Part shown: piece after piece, positions 10,891 through 20,155 of the stretch
Layout: every line of letters begins with the position of its first letter
Numbering within the stretch: the stretch's first letter is position 1
Assembly: GCA_013423325.1 (NCBI GenBank)
Contig: BLJB01000062.1
Location: forward strand, 1-48,760
Length of the DNA stretch: 48,760 nt
Direction: 5' to 3'
Source: Usnea hakonensis
Lineage: Eukaryota > Ascomycota > Lecanoromycetes > Lecanorales > Parmeliaceae
Notes under the pieces: model-generated
What the model was told of the DNA's origin: nothing
The model's database searches: none
Seen by the model: the letters and a program-made list of their open reading frames with translations, nothing else
Made by a program: the position numbers and the translations under genes

Positions 10891-11497
10891 CTGATGCGAG
10901 ACATGAGAACGCACCCAAGCTGGCGATACTAGGTCATCTGGGCCTCATTTTGCAGCATTCACAGGATGCAGGACTTGCTAGACCAATCACTTTTGGCTGC
11001 TCACAAGCAGGGCTAAGTGAGCGAGTCATGCTGTTTGAAGAAGTCATGATGTGTCTAGATTTTCAGTGAGGCTTCTACTCAGCTACTGCTCAACTTCAGC
11101 TCACCGCTATGAGTATCTACCAAATCCGAAAAGTCAACTAAGGTTTCGCAGTAGTCGACCAAATGATCGACGTCGCTGGAAGCCCCCATTTTTCGCTATA
11201 TACATAAGTATATCCTCTGAACGATCTATCTTCATTGAACAGTCTCTGCTTTATGTCAATCACTCAAGCACTCGAGCACTTTTCGAGCTTCACACATCCA
11301 GCGACCTCATTCACTCAGCTGTGTCTTAGGCTCCGCATTACCAACAGCCTCCACCGCAGCCTTCCGAAGGCAAGTCAACTACTGCAGACGTAGGGGCATC
11401 TTGCCAATCATTCGGATAGTCCTGCCACCCAGAGGGTCAGTCTCATCAATATTCACGTGTTCTACTCCTCTACTGACTATACTGCGCAGCTCTGAAG
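10891..11497. other. intergenic between family copies
   Basis: No conserved reading frame. The last 40 nt (TACTGAC, then ACTGCGCAG) before the next gene resemble an intron 3' end, so the 11498 gene may have an upstream exon or a 5'-UTR intron here that I cannot place. Confidence 0.4.
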
Positions 11498-11869
11498 ATG
11501 GCTAGCATTCACTCGATGCATCCTAGCCGTGACGTGTGCAGCAAATGGCCAGGTCTGTGGTCTCAGGGCGACCTTTTGGATTCTCTACTCTGCTGCATGA
11601 TGTTTCCCAGCATGCACGACATGGGCTTGGATGATATAGCATATGTGCTCGGCATCAGCTACGCAGGCTGCCAAGGGATGACGGCGAAGGATGTTTTGGA
11701 TCTTTGGGAATTCCTCCAAAGCCATCCGACGTTGCATAGCAATCCAATAGGATACTGGCAGAAAATCCTGGATAGCAGGTTGGGAGACCCTGAAGATCGA
11801 CATTTGGTAGATTTGGCGATCAAGAGGTTTCAGCGTAGGATTAGGCCAAAGAGAGAAGGCTCTGAGTGA
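11498..11869 (+). CDS. small Cys/Trp-rich protein, tandem family copy 2
   Basis: Not recognised; 123 aa, single exon as modelled, starting MASIHSMHPSRDVCSKW. There is no signal peptide and no long hydrophobic segment. Visible features are C-x2-W-x3-W (CSKWPGLW), GD-x2-DS, CC-x2-FP (CCMMFP), then MTAKDVLDLWEFLQSHPTL, NPIGYW, and a basic tail (RFQRRIRPKREG). The spacing and residues recur in the gene at 12305 and in the broken copy at 10634, which shows that this is a real coding sequence despite its size. Function is unknown; the upstream exon question is open. Confidence 0.6.
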   Translation: MASIHSMHPSRDVCSKWPGLWSQGDLLDSLLCCMMFPSMHDMGLDDIAYVLGISYAGCQGMTAKDVLDLWEFLQSHPTLHSNPIGYWQKILDSRLGDPEDRHLVDLAIKRFQRRIRPKREGSE

Positions 11870-12304
11870 CTGGTGCAGTCTAGTACCAGAGAGCAAACCA
11901 AGATATATTACCTTATAACCGATCTCATAGCACACAAATAAATAACAAGCCTCAATACAGTATTAGTCCTGCCGGAGATGAGGAAGTTTCAAGAATATCC
12001 TCGGCTTTCTCTTTCATCATCACAACCAGTCGGATCTTCAGTACCACCAGCCCCGCGCTTGTTTCGTATTCTCTTCAATGAAACCATGACACCCAATATC
12101 TTTACCCTCCTCATTTATGCACTAGCTCCATTTACCTTCCTCCCCCCCAACCTTCTTCCTTTCGTTTCTAATTGTTTCTCAGACAACCATACCAAATCCA
12201 TCCCCTCCAAAGGCATCCCCCACTCTTAAAAAACAGGCACCACATCATACACACACCACATCATACACACCACACCACACCATACACCACAACCCCCAAC
12301 CACC
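11870..12304. other. intergenic with CA-rich microsatellite
   Basis: The second half (about 12230-12304) is a CA/ACC-rich tract directly in front of the next ATG, probably its 5' leader. No other gene is seen. Confidence 0.6.
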
Positions 12305-12954
12305 ATGCCACCATCAAAACTACCAGGTCCGTCCACACACAGACACACAACACACACCCCACCTCTCCCCACCCCTCAAACAACCCCCTTCCCTCCACAC
12401 CCCTCAAACCAAAAAAGAAAAAAAAAACTAACCTCCCACCAACCCACCAGACCCCACCCGCCAACACCTCTCCACCATCGATCCCGCCGAAGACATGTGC
12501 CGGAAATGGCTCCTATGGGGCCGAGGCGACCACATCGACTCCATCAGTAAGTCTTTCCCATTAACTCTTCCCCCCCCCCCCCCCCAAAAAACCCCCAAAA
12601 AAACCCCCCAACTAACCCCCCCCCCCTTTTCCAGTATGCTGCCACCTCTTCCCCCACCACCACCACCTCTCCTCCACAGACATGGCGCGCGCCCTCTCGT
12701 TGCTGCACAGAGAGTGCGCGCGCATGACGGGCGCGGACGTCGAAGCGCTGTGGGCGTTTCTGGAACGGTATCCGGATCTGTACACGAATGGGGTGCGGCG
12801 GTGGTGGGGGGTTAGGGAGAGGGAGAGGGAGGGGGGGAGGGAGATGGAGAGGGAGGGGGGAAAGGATGCGAGGGAGGGGGGGGAGATGAATTATGTGTTT
12901 ATGGCGATTGGGAGGTTTGTTAAGGTTTTGGGGGGGAGGGGGGGGAGGGGGTGA
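12305..12954 (+). CDS. small Cys/Trp-rich protein, tandem family copy 3
   Basis: Not recognised. Three exons: 12305-12326, 12451-12546 and 12635-12954, with introns of 124 and 88 nt; both introns carry a textbook ACTAAC branch point and AG acceptor, and the phases close to give 145 aa. The protein starts MPPSKLPDPTRQHLSTIDP and then follows the family pattern: CRKWLLW, GD-x2-DS, CCHLFP, MTGADVEALWAFLERYPDL, NGVRRWW. The family match continues straight across both splice junctions. After the core comes a Gly/Glu/Arg repeat tail encoded by a G-run tract, then YVFMAIGRFVKVL, resembling LVDLAIKRF in copy 2. Function is unknown. Confidence 0.6.
12570..12585 (+). repeat. C16 homopolymer inside intron 2
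   Basis: Sixteen consecutive C residues followed by A and C runs within the second intron of the 12305 gene. It is part of a strongly strand-asymmetric locus and a likely place for sequencing or replication slippage. Confidence 0.9.
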
Positions 12955-13772
12955 GTGGTTTATGGTTAGGGGATTTATGGGGAGGGAGTTTGTTGTGATT
13001 GGTTTGAAGATTGGGAATCTTCATCTTCATATGTAGGTCTTTTCCAACTTCGAATCTTTCCCCCCAGAAGTAGATCATGAGAATTAGAGTGTTGAAGCAC
13101 TACATTGTAAGCGACGTTTCTATGTGCAAGGATGAGGCACTGATCGCTCGACGCTGGCAGAATATCCAAGAATATGTACGACCTTAACAAAAGCCATCAA
13201 CTTTCTTCCTTTATCAAGAAGCGTAAGGTAAGATAAGTTTTACGTAGCCTCTGGCGAGGCGAGTGCTGCAGTGCAATGCGCCTTGCCGAAACCTCTCATT
13301 CTCAACGTTACCAGCCCAATGCGCCTGCTGCATCATCGGTCAAAGGTACACATACTTCCCGGTGCCTTCTGCGAGGATGATTTCCAACCACCAGCCCACG
13401 CGTAATTGTGAACTCCGATTATATGTACTCTCACTACCGCAGTCCACTGACCTAACGGCGCGCTCTGGTATGAGCTATGTAGCCCCCACCGAGCACCGAC
13501 GGTCTCATCTGCTGTGGATCACCTCAAGGTTTCCGTGAACCAATGTAATGACATTACTCTGACGATCGTCGTTCTGACCATCTGCTACTACCACTTGCCC
13601 AACTGTATCATCAAGGTTGTGGAACCCTCTGGAATTAGGTAGCCTTTCTGTGCATAGATAAGGTCCATCAAGGGCTTTGAAGGCAGGAGGGGAAGGTGTG
13701 TTGAGAAAGGTGTTAGGCGGAGGGGGTTTGAAGAAGATTGGAAGGAATCTGGACTAGATTAGCGGAGGTTAT
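12955..13772. other. intergenic, no supported gene
   Basis: A G-rich start, then normal-composition DNA with only short chance frames. Confidence 0.5.
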
Positions 13773-14111
13773 ATGTGGAGGAATAATGTAGAGCTACTTA
13801 CTATCGAGCGTCATTGTAAGGGACACAATGTTTCCCGTCTCTTGAGCATATACTTGGCTGTGAAGCAATTCGTGGAGCAAAGTGGAGCAACGGCTATTAT
13901 GGAAATGGTAGAGAAGAACGCTGCTATTGTCCAGCAATTGTCAAAAGAGAATATGGTGATAAGATGGACCGACTTAATCAATAAATGTAAGTCCAGCAGG
14001 GTAATTCAACAGCAAAGGCTCTCGTTTGCAATACTTATGCTCGTATTGTTCGTAGATCTGTGTTCCTCGAACCTGCAGTCCTTGGTCCTCTGTTCCGTAG
14101 GTCAGCAATAA
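13773..14111 (+). CDS. orphan open frame, possibly a gene relic
   Basis: 112 codons opening with ATG at 13773 (MWRNNVELLTIERHCKGHN). The middle (AVKQFVEQSGATAIMEMVEK) is amphipathic-helical and the end hydrophobic. Codon use and residue balance look more protein-like than other frames nearby, but I recognise no family. A GTAAGT at about 13987 could be a splice donor, so the true 3' part may differ. It may be a fragment of an old gene in this decaying region. Confidence 0.25.
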   Translation: MWRNNVELLTIERHCKGHNVSRLLSIYLAVKQFVEQSGATAIMEMVEKNAAIVQQLSKENMVIRWTDLINKCKSSRVIQQQRLSFAILMLVLFVDLCSSNLQSLVLCSVGQQ

Positions 14112-14427
14112 ATACCCATTAAAAGATTATCTGTGTCGTACCTCTTATCGAGCTGAAGAAAGCTACCGTTGACCGAAACGCATAGTTGCCAAAGTGATGC
14201 TGGCCTCTCTTCGACGGCACTATTGAGGATGTTTCTCACACTTATTCAAAGAAATCGTTGTCAGTCAAGCTCTTGCTTGTGGATAGTACAACTTGCTGAC
14301 AAGCCAGGCAGCCCTAGAGACTGGACCACCCCAGCATTTCCGGTGGTTCCGAAACAAAAAGTCGGGGATCAGATCTCGAGTCAGGTACCGCAAGAATCCG
14401 ATTGAAGGATTCTGTAGGGTACTCGAG

Positions 14428-14995
14428 TCATACTGGATGGACTAGTGCCAAATGGTATACTTCTCCGGAGCTCACGTCTTCCTTGTCCAGCATGATATTT
14501 GCAGGGTTGATGTCATTGTGATCCGAACCTAGATCGTGAAGATGATCAAGGCCGTTTTTGACGCCTTTCAGACATGAACGGAGGTTCAAAGGTCGATTGC
14601 TGACTCTCAAACGGTCGGATAAGGTTTTTTTGTATCTGACGAAGCAAAGACCGACAAGGCCTTTATCACGGACGCAGCCTAGATCCGAGGCAGTATTTAG
14701 ATGTTGATAACGGCGCTGTATCTCGCACATGTGCGCTTCGTGAAGTAATATTTCGCGAGGTTTAGGATCTGCTTCTGAGCCCAATCTGACTGAAGAGGGC
14801 TTTTTGAGAGGAATATATCATTTGGTAGTGCGTAGGGCGCAAGTGTGAGGTGGTCCGTGAATGGAGGCAAAAGATAGTTATTGGAATGGATATCAGAGGG
14901 CAATTGAGTTGTTCGGCGTCGATGTCCTGAGGGATAGTAAATTCAAGTTGACGGTGAATTAGGACGTCGTTGCAGAGAGAGACCACAGAATATTG
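14428..14995 (-). pseudogene. protein-kinase-like gene, frameshifted and truncated
   Basis: Reading on the minus strand, three frames together give one kinase-like chain: VVSLCNDVLIHRQLEF...AEQLNCP, then (frame change near 14905) SDIHSNNYLLPPFTDHL...PNDI, then (second change near 14810) VRLGSEADPKPREILLHEAH to the catalytic loop HDLGSDHNDINPANIMLD. The loop has the H-x-D-x-x-x-x-N pattern of Ser/Thr kinases, but the chain leaves the homology right after it, before any DFG-equivalent, and stops at 14428. Two single-base shifts and a missing C-lobe make this a pseudogene of the fungal kinase-like proteins found near accessory regions. Confidence 0.65.
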
Positions 14996-15074
14996 GAATT
15001 ACCCACATGTTATTTTGCAGGCCGTCCACGCCCACATCATCATTGTTGAATTTGTTTTTGATCGGTGAATGCTA

Positions 15075-15924
15075 TCATGTTTGCAGATTGAAATCCCAAC
15101 GATCCTGAATTATCTCGTGTCCAGAGCTGGGCGAGTAGAAAGAGGGGAATGGTGATGCAGAACGACTAAGCATCCTTAATGAGGAGCCTGGTGTTTCAAG
15201 CCAAAAGCTGCGCGCGATAGCAGGCACGGAATCAGCCAAAAGGTCCTGTGTCGGGTAGGATCTCCTTTGTTGCCCAATGATGGCACGAGTTCCGAACATC
15301 ATTGTGCAAATATCATGTTGTAGACTCATGCCACTTGATCGCCATATCGTGGGCCAAGCTCAGGATTTGTAGTAGAGGTCTGGTTTGCTGATCACAGACG
15401 GGAGACCGTTGGTCATGCCAATTGCATTTGCTGGAGAAGGTGAGTTTCTCTGGGTCAAATGCTCGGAAACTAAGGTTGACTCAGTCTTATATCTCTGAAT
15501 GATAGTGATTGCCTTGGTACTAGGACTAGTATAGATGGAAAGTAATGCTCGGACAAGGTCACAGATAGGCGCTAGAGATGTGATTAGCGCTGGTCGCACG
15601 ATTGGGTAAAAGTCACCCACATGATCCATGTTGGTAGTGTTGAGAAGACAGCACGTTGACGTTTTAGACAGCACATTTGAAGTCCCAGGTCGAAGAACAG
15701 GGCTCTCTAGCTTGGATGCAGTTGTGGATGAACGCGCATGATGACTCTAAGCGAGCACTGTATGAGTGATTTGGAATGAGAGAAAGCAAGGCAAGGTAAG
15801 AAATTTCTGTAAAGCCCAAGACTGTAAGCGCCGGCCATTCTCCGCAACCTATTAATCGAGTGACACCAGCATTCTGAAAATCCGAAAATCCGTTACCCCG
15901 CTTCATAAGCTGAAAAACAACCAA
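15075..15924 (-). pseudogene. decayed coding sequence upstream of the kinase relic
   Basis: Minus-strand frames 15924-15664, 15674-15360 and 15329-15075 look like successive pieces of one gene. The segment SIYTSPSTKAITIIQRYKTE...PDLYYKS runs into a TGA, after which sensible protein continues in another frame (AHDMAIKWHESTT, stop, YLHNDVRNSC), and again later as DLLADSVPAIARSFWLETPG. The alternation of frames with internal stops points to decay. I do not recognise the family; it may be the N-terminal half of the same gene as the kinase relic. Confidence 0.35.
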
Positions 15925-16179
15925 GTACCTGAGGTAGGTATGCTCACCAAATCCTAATCTCCGTCCCGTATCTTCTCTCCTCAGAATAAATACCTACCTA
16001 GTCAAATTATGCGATCCAAACCTCCTCCTACCACTCTCCCTTCTTCTCCCCTACAATCAACACCCTCACAGACAATCTATTCGCAACCTGATCCCAGATC
16101 CATCCAAAGACCCCATTAACCCCTTTAAGAAGCCCGTGCTAAACCCGCTCCTACGTCCCGGTAGCAATCCCCCTTGGCC
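15925..16179. other. intergenic CT-rich promoter-like region
   Basis: Pyrimidine-rich DNA (about 15950-16120) of the kind seen upstream of fungal genes precedes the small frame at 16180. No other feature is seen. Confidence 0.35.
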
Positions 16180-16341
16180 ATGAGAGCTTCTACCCAATTA
16201 GCCGATAAAAACACGGCTCCTAGTCCCGTTGAAGCAAAAAAAGTGTTAACGAATCCATCGGACTACAGCAATGCCGATCACATGCACTTTGCGGATTCGA
16301 TTATGGACGTGTTCGATCAAGTCCCTGGAGAGTCTCAATAA
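16180..16341 (+). CDS. possible small hydrophilic protein
   Basis: 53 codons from ATG 16180 (MRASTQLADKNTAPSPVEAK) to TAA 16339-16341, behind a CT-rich promoter-like leader with a CCATGA start context. Composition is acidic in the second half (FADSIMDVFDQVPG). No family is recognised; it could be a small gene, a first exon or chance. Confidence 0.3.
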   Translation: MRASTQLADKNTAPSPVEAKKVLTNPSDYSNADHMHFADSIMDVFDQVPGESQ

Positions 16342-16957
16342 AGTGCGTAATCTTCGGAGGAGATCGAGAAATCCACTGCCATGATTCACACCCCGAATAC
16401 TGGAGCAATTCGCTCTCTATCTGGACGATTTTCAAGAAAATATACATCCCTGTCCTGAAATTCCAAAAATTGCCGTCGAAACACTCCTTGCAAACATTCG
16501 TCCTTATTCTTTAGCTTGTTGGCACACAAATAGAAGCCGTCCCCTGCATCATTTACCCGAATTTCATAACACTTCGTCAGTCTTGCAAGAGATGGCTGGT
16601 CACCAGGACCTACGGGTAGTTCGCCGGCGAAATCTTCAACAAATCTATGACAAGTGCTCGGATAGGGTGCTCTGTTTTCCCTATGATTGGTTCGAGGAGT
16701 ATTGTTGATTGTGTTAGCTCTTGAAAGGGCATGTTACCCGGAGAGCGAGCGTCGGATGTCCATGGTTCTCCAGGAGAGCTATTTATACTCAAGAGTCAAT
16801 GTACATGAGACTTTTTACCTATCAAGAAGGTATACGGGTAGTGAGGTATGGGGTTTGCTTCTTAAAACAGCCATTTCGTTCCATCTCCCTCAAGTCTCTC
16901 CAACAAGCTTTCAGGTTCCTTCAAATAAACTTCCTTTATCGATTGAATAGCTAAACA
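16342..16957. other. intergenic, upstream region of the His/Arg-rich gene
   Basis: No supported gene. The last 100 bp presumably hold the leader of the gene starting at 16958. Confidence 0.4.
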
Positions 16958-17566
16958 ATGTCCGACGAAGAAGACGAGCATAGACATCGGGGCCAGCGAC
17001 GAGGCCGAAGGCCCCCAGAAGTTTCTTTCCAACCACACATCTTCGAATATCACCAACATCATCATCAACATCAACATTACGATGAGCATCACCACCATCG
17101 ACACACTCATCATAATAATCCCGAGGCTCGAAGATCTCGCTCTCATCGTCAACGTGATGCAGGGGGGCCTCATGCTCGTGATTATTCTCATGTTCCACAA
17201 AGAGATGAGAGGCATCCTCGCGCCCGATCTCATCGTCCGCAAGAACTACCTTTCCGTCCTCGACATCCATCCCCTCGACGCCTGCAGCCTCGACCCCCGC
17301 CAAGATATCAGTCACCTCCTCCCCGCCGCAGATCTCCTCCCCGTCGTCGAAGACAGTCTGTCCCTCCGCAGTATGGCCATTCTGGCCCCCACGTTCACGC
17401 TGATCATCATCATCGCTACTCACGCCATACGGCTACTCAAGAGCGCGATCATCGCCGAGCGAGATCCAGGCCCAGGTACAGACGCCGTTCGGTGGAAACC
17501 TACGAGCGTAGATATACCGAAATCACTACGCCTAGGCGCAGAAGGTTTTGGGATATCTTTCGTTGA
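16958..17566 (+). CDS. His/Arg/Pro-rich low-complexity protein
   Basis: 202 aa, single exon, with a good start context (AACAATGTCC). An acidic start (MSDEEDEHRHRGQ) is followed by a His-rich block (HQHHHQHQHYDEHHHHRHTH, about residues 32-55), then Arg/Ser/Pro-rich sequence with RSRSHR and PPRRRSPPRRRR stretches. There is no globular domain, signal peptide or membrane segment. It is most like disordered RS/RGG-type nucleic-acid-associated proteins, but that is only compositional. The same DNA is also open for about 190 codons in the next + frame and about 170 on the opposite strand; I prefer this frame for its start context and because its sequence runs to a natural basic C-terminus (PRRRRFWDIFR). 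Confidence 0.55.
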   Translation: MSDEEDEHRHRGQRRGRRPPEVSFQPHIFEYHQHHHQHQHYDEHHHHRHTHHNNPEARRSRSHRQRDAGGPHARDYSHVPQRDERHPRARSHRPQELPFRPRHPSPRRLQPRPPPRYQSPPPRRRSPPRRRRQSVPPQYGHSGPHVHADHHHRYSRHTATQERDHRRARSRPRYRRRSVETYERRYTEITTPRRRRFWDIFR

Positions 17567-17984
17567 TCAAACATCGAAATCAACACTTAAAATCTTGCCA
17601 GTGGTCGCTGTGGGATCTGACTCTAGAAGGCCTCTAGACTTCTTGCTTAAAAGATCTTAACGGCGCCTAGATCGCTGATAGTCCCGGAGAGATTTGGGTG
17701 GCAGTGCAGTTTCATCATTTCGATGTGAGAACTCGAAGAGTCCGAATTGATCAGAGACCGGCGATGGAATTATAGGCGACGGAAGCCTATCAATTTCAGT
17801 AATCAACTCCTTGACTTTGATTCGAGCTATCTTCATCGTGATCGTGCTCTTGCTCTTGTTTTGCGGTCCTCAATTGACTTCCATCCATTCTGTTCTCTCA
17901 GACTATCTGTAAGGGTTGCCTTGACCTCATCTCCTCTATAAGGTCCATGGCTTCTGATCAAACTTTGGTAGACCCTGCTTCCTC
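17567..17984. other. intergenic, no supported gene
   Basis: Short frames only, presumably including the 3' region of the His/Arg-rich gene. Confidence 0.4.
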
Positions 17985-18480
17985 ATCCGTAGACTAAGTC
18001 AGCACGATCTCGTGAACATAGTAGTCTCACCCACTTGTTCGCAAGCCCGCAAAGACTGCCCTCCCTCCCATCTGGCCAAAGCCATGCGCTTCTGGGGATA
18101 AAGTAGCGATCCACTATCATAAAGATCTCCATTTTCCTACGCAATAAATCCATTCACCAACACGTCCACCAATGTCGCCCTCAAGCTCTAGGAACTTCAC
18201 ATCTTGATTAGTCCTGTGACAGGCCGAGAGCCGTGGGACCCGTTCTTCGTGGTCCGGCTTCCCTTTCGTAAAAGATACCTTATCGTGCACGACACCACGT
18301 GCCTCGTCCTCAGCGATCTCTAACGCGTTCGTTCTCCATCATGTACTCCCCCACACTTTGATCCAGAATACGTAGTGCAGCCTCTTGGTGACCGTCTTCC
18401 CCTTCTCGCCCCTCCCCACTGACATTGCTCACATCCCCGCCATGGCCAGTAGCTAACCCCCCTAGGCGCTCTCAATCGCG
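17985..18480 (-). pseudogene. decayed gene of unknown identity
   Basis: On the minus strand a protein-like chain can be read with breaks: GHQEAALRILDQSVGEYMME, then a frame change near 18318 into ALEIAEDEARGVVHDKVSF, then KGKPDHEERVPRL...NQDVKFLELEGDIGG...EWIY, then stops or another shift near 18110 into DLYDSGSLLYPQKRMALARW. About 70 codons are open in the best segment. The smooth acidic/basic character across the breaks argues for a once-real gene. I do not recognise it. Confidence 0.4.
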
Positions 18481-19589
18481 TCAAGAGTTGCTCCTCCCTC
18501 AATACCGGTCACGATCCCGCCCATGATCGCTCGCCCCACATTCGGCTCCGTCTAACATGAGCAAAAATCCGCGTCCGCGAAGTCGTCCTCCAAACAATTG
18601 CCGAGATCATATTGTCCACGAGCGCGGCCGTTGCTGTCGATCCCAATAGCACACCGGAGGTCACTCAGGGATCAGTCAGATTTGACGCAAGTGAGTGGTT
18701 GCAGACTTCTTCGTGATATGCTGGAAACGACCTGAGAATAGTAGAAACTCCAATGTGCTACGCCATGCATTACCGTCGTCGCTGAGGCTCCTGATGATTA
18801 TAGAAACGCCCAGAGGGCAGATGTCTTGCAAAGATGTTGCCATGAGTACGTCAAGGATTTGGTGATGGCTAATATAGGGTACGCATCGAATTGGTACTGG
18901 CGTTCAGCTTTTCGGTATCACGTACCATGATCTCGGCTTGAGCGAGGCTTCAATTATCGGTTGAGTCAAAAAGTGATTGCCAGATTGTAATAGCAGCACG
19001 TTCTCTTCTGCTGACGCCTGATGGCTTGACATCTTTGGATTGTGTGCCTTGACCTCAGCTAAACAGTAGCTCAGAGTGTATCGAACGTCTGGTCACGAAT
19101 CCTGGTGAAGCTCTTGCTGGCTTGGTGCTATGAGTCTCTTCAAAGATGCCGACTGACTGGATGTCGTATCCCAAGATTGCGGAACGAAGCTTGAGCTAAG
19201 GCGTTTTGCAGCAGCCATCGAGTAGCCTATTTTATCGCTATTGCTCAAAGACAGGATCAAACGAGAGCCTTTAGTAATTCAGGCGGCAGCCCAAAGATGC
19301 TGCAGTCCTCTCTATCCAGCGCGCAAGTAGTTCCCAGCCATCAGTCTTTCACAAGAATCGCATTGCCCCTTGTCTACTCATTAGCACTCGGTTGTTGGAC
19401 GATGACTCGGTGCTGAGAGTCTTCACCCTTAGCTCTATGGCTCTTGTTCATCGACAACGGGAGAAGATTTTCTTCACGAATGATTTATCTGCCCACTACG
19501 GAGCTAATATTTCGTCCTAGAATTGCCCAGTCAAGAGATCGTCCTAATGGTGTTGAGAAAGATCAATGCCAAAATTTGTGTAATCTGCT
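18481..19589. other. intergenic, no supported gene
   Basis: Normal composition and short chance frames only. Further gene decay is possible but I cannot demonstrate it. Confidence 0.4.
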
Positions 19590-19764
19590 TACTCGTATAT
19601 ACCCGGATATGCAGATATGCACCATTAGGGTTAGGGCTTACCTTTTCTTGATGCTACCTCTAGCCCTAGCCCTAAGCCAAGCATAAGAATCACTCATTTT
19701 GGGTGTAGCCCTAACCCTAATGGTGCATATCCCAGTCTGGTGCATATCCGGGTATATACGAGTA
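19590..19764. mobile_element. foldback / MITE-like element with telomere-like repeats
   Basis: The ends are perfect inverted copies: 19592-19613 pairs with 19741-19762 (22 bp) and 19614-19638 pairs with 19707-19731 (25 bp). The right arm has nine extra bases (19732-19740, CCAGTCTGG). Both ends abut TA (19590-19591 and 19763-19764), the target duplication expected for Tc1/mariner-type elements. The inner arms contain TTAGGGTTAGGG (19625-19636) and its complement CCCTAACCCTAA (19709-19720), and the spacer has CCCTAGCCCTAAG. It has no coding capacity. A 47-bp paired stem means the DNA could form a strong hairpin. Confidence 0.75.
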
Positions 19765-20155
19765 GTCAGATATTAGTTAGCATTCAGCAATTGGCAGCTT
19801 TGGTACGATACACAAAGTCTGGGAAATGAAGAGGAAATGAAGTGTTAATCTGGTCATTGTTGTGACGCCATCAAGGCAAATAGAATCCAGACGGGCAAGA
19901 ATTTAGTGATTTAAGGTATGCACACATTATGTCGACATCCATTCAACACTATATACCCTAGCATGATCCATTCGCGCACTAAGCAAGGTACCTATGGACC
20001 GGCAGGGGGTAAAATCCAGGGGTAAGCGACCGAATATAAGACAATAGTCCATTAAAAATTCCCAATATAAAGGTTGTTCTTTTTAAGAAGATCTAGAGCT
20101 TTATAAGCAAAAGTTTTATCTATGAAGGCCGTTTATGGTGTGCCGCCAAGATATT
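19765..20155. other. intergenic, no gene
   Basis: Downstream region of the carboxypeptidase gene; nothing else is seen. Confidence 0.5.

Noticed and set aside
13263..13538. 91-codon frame beginning MLQCNAPCRNLSF
   Set aside because: No signal peptide, domain or homology to neighbours; likely chance.
16911..17423. antisense acidic frame over the His/Arg-rich gene
   Set aside because: Acidic Asp/Glu/His content is what the complement of CAY/CGN/TCN-rich coding DNA gives; no independent start context or domain.
17082..17660. 192-codon frame (MSITTIDTLIIII...) overlapping the His/Arg-rich gene
   Set aside because: It starts inside the 16958 gene and its hydrophobic/mixed sequence looks like a frame shadow of His and Arg codons; kept only as a question in the findings.
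19620..19720. true telomere end or chromosome-end fusion
   Set aside because: Only two TTAGGG units per arm, placed symmetrically inside a hairpin element with unique DNA on both sides; not an array.
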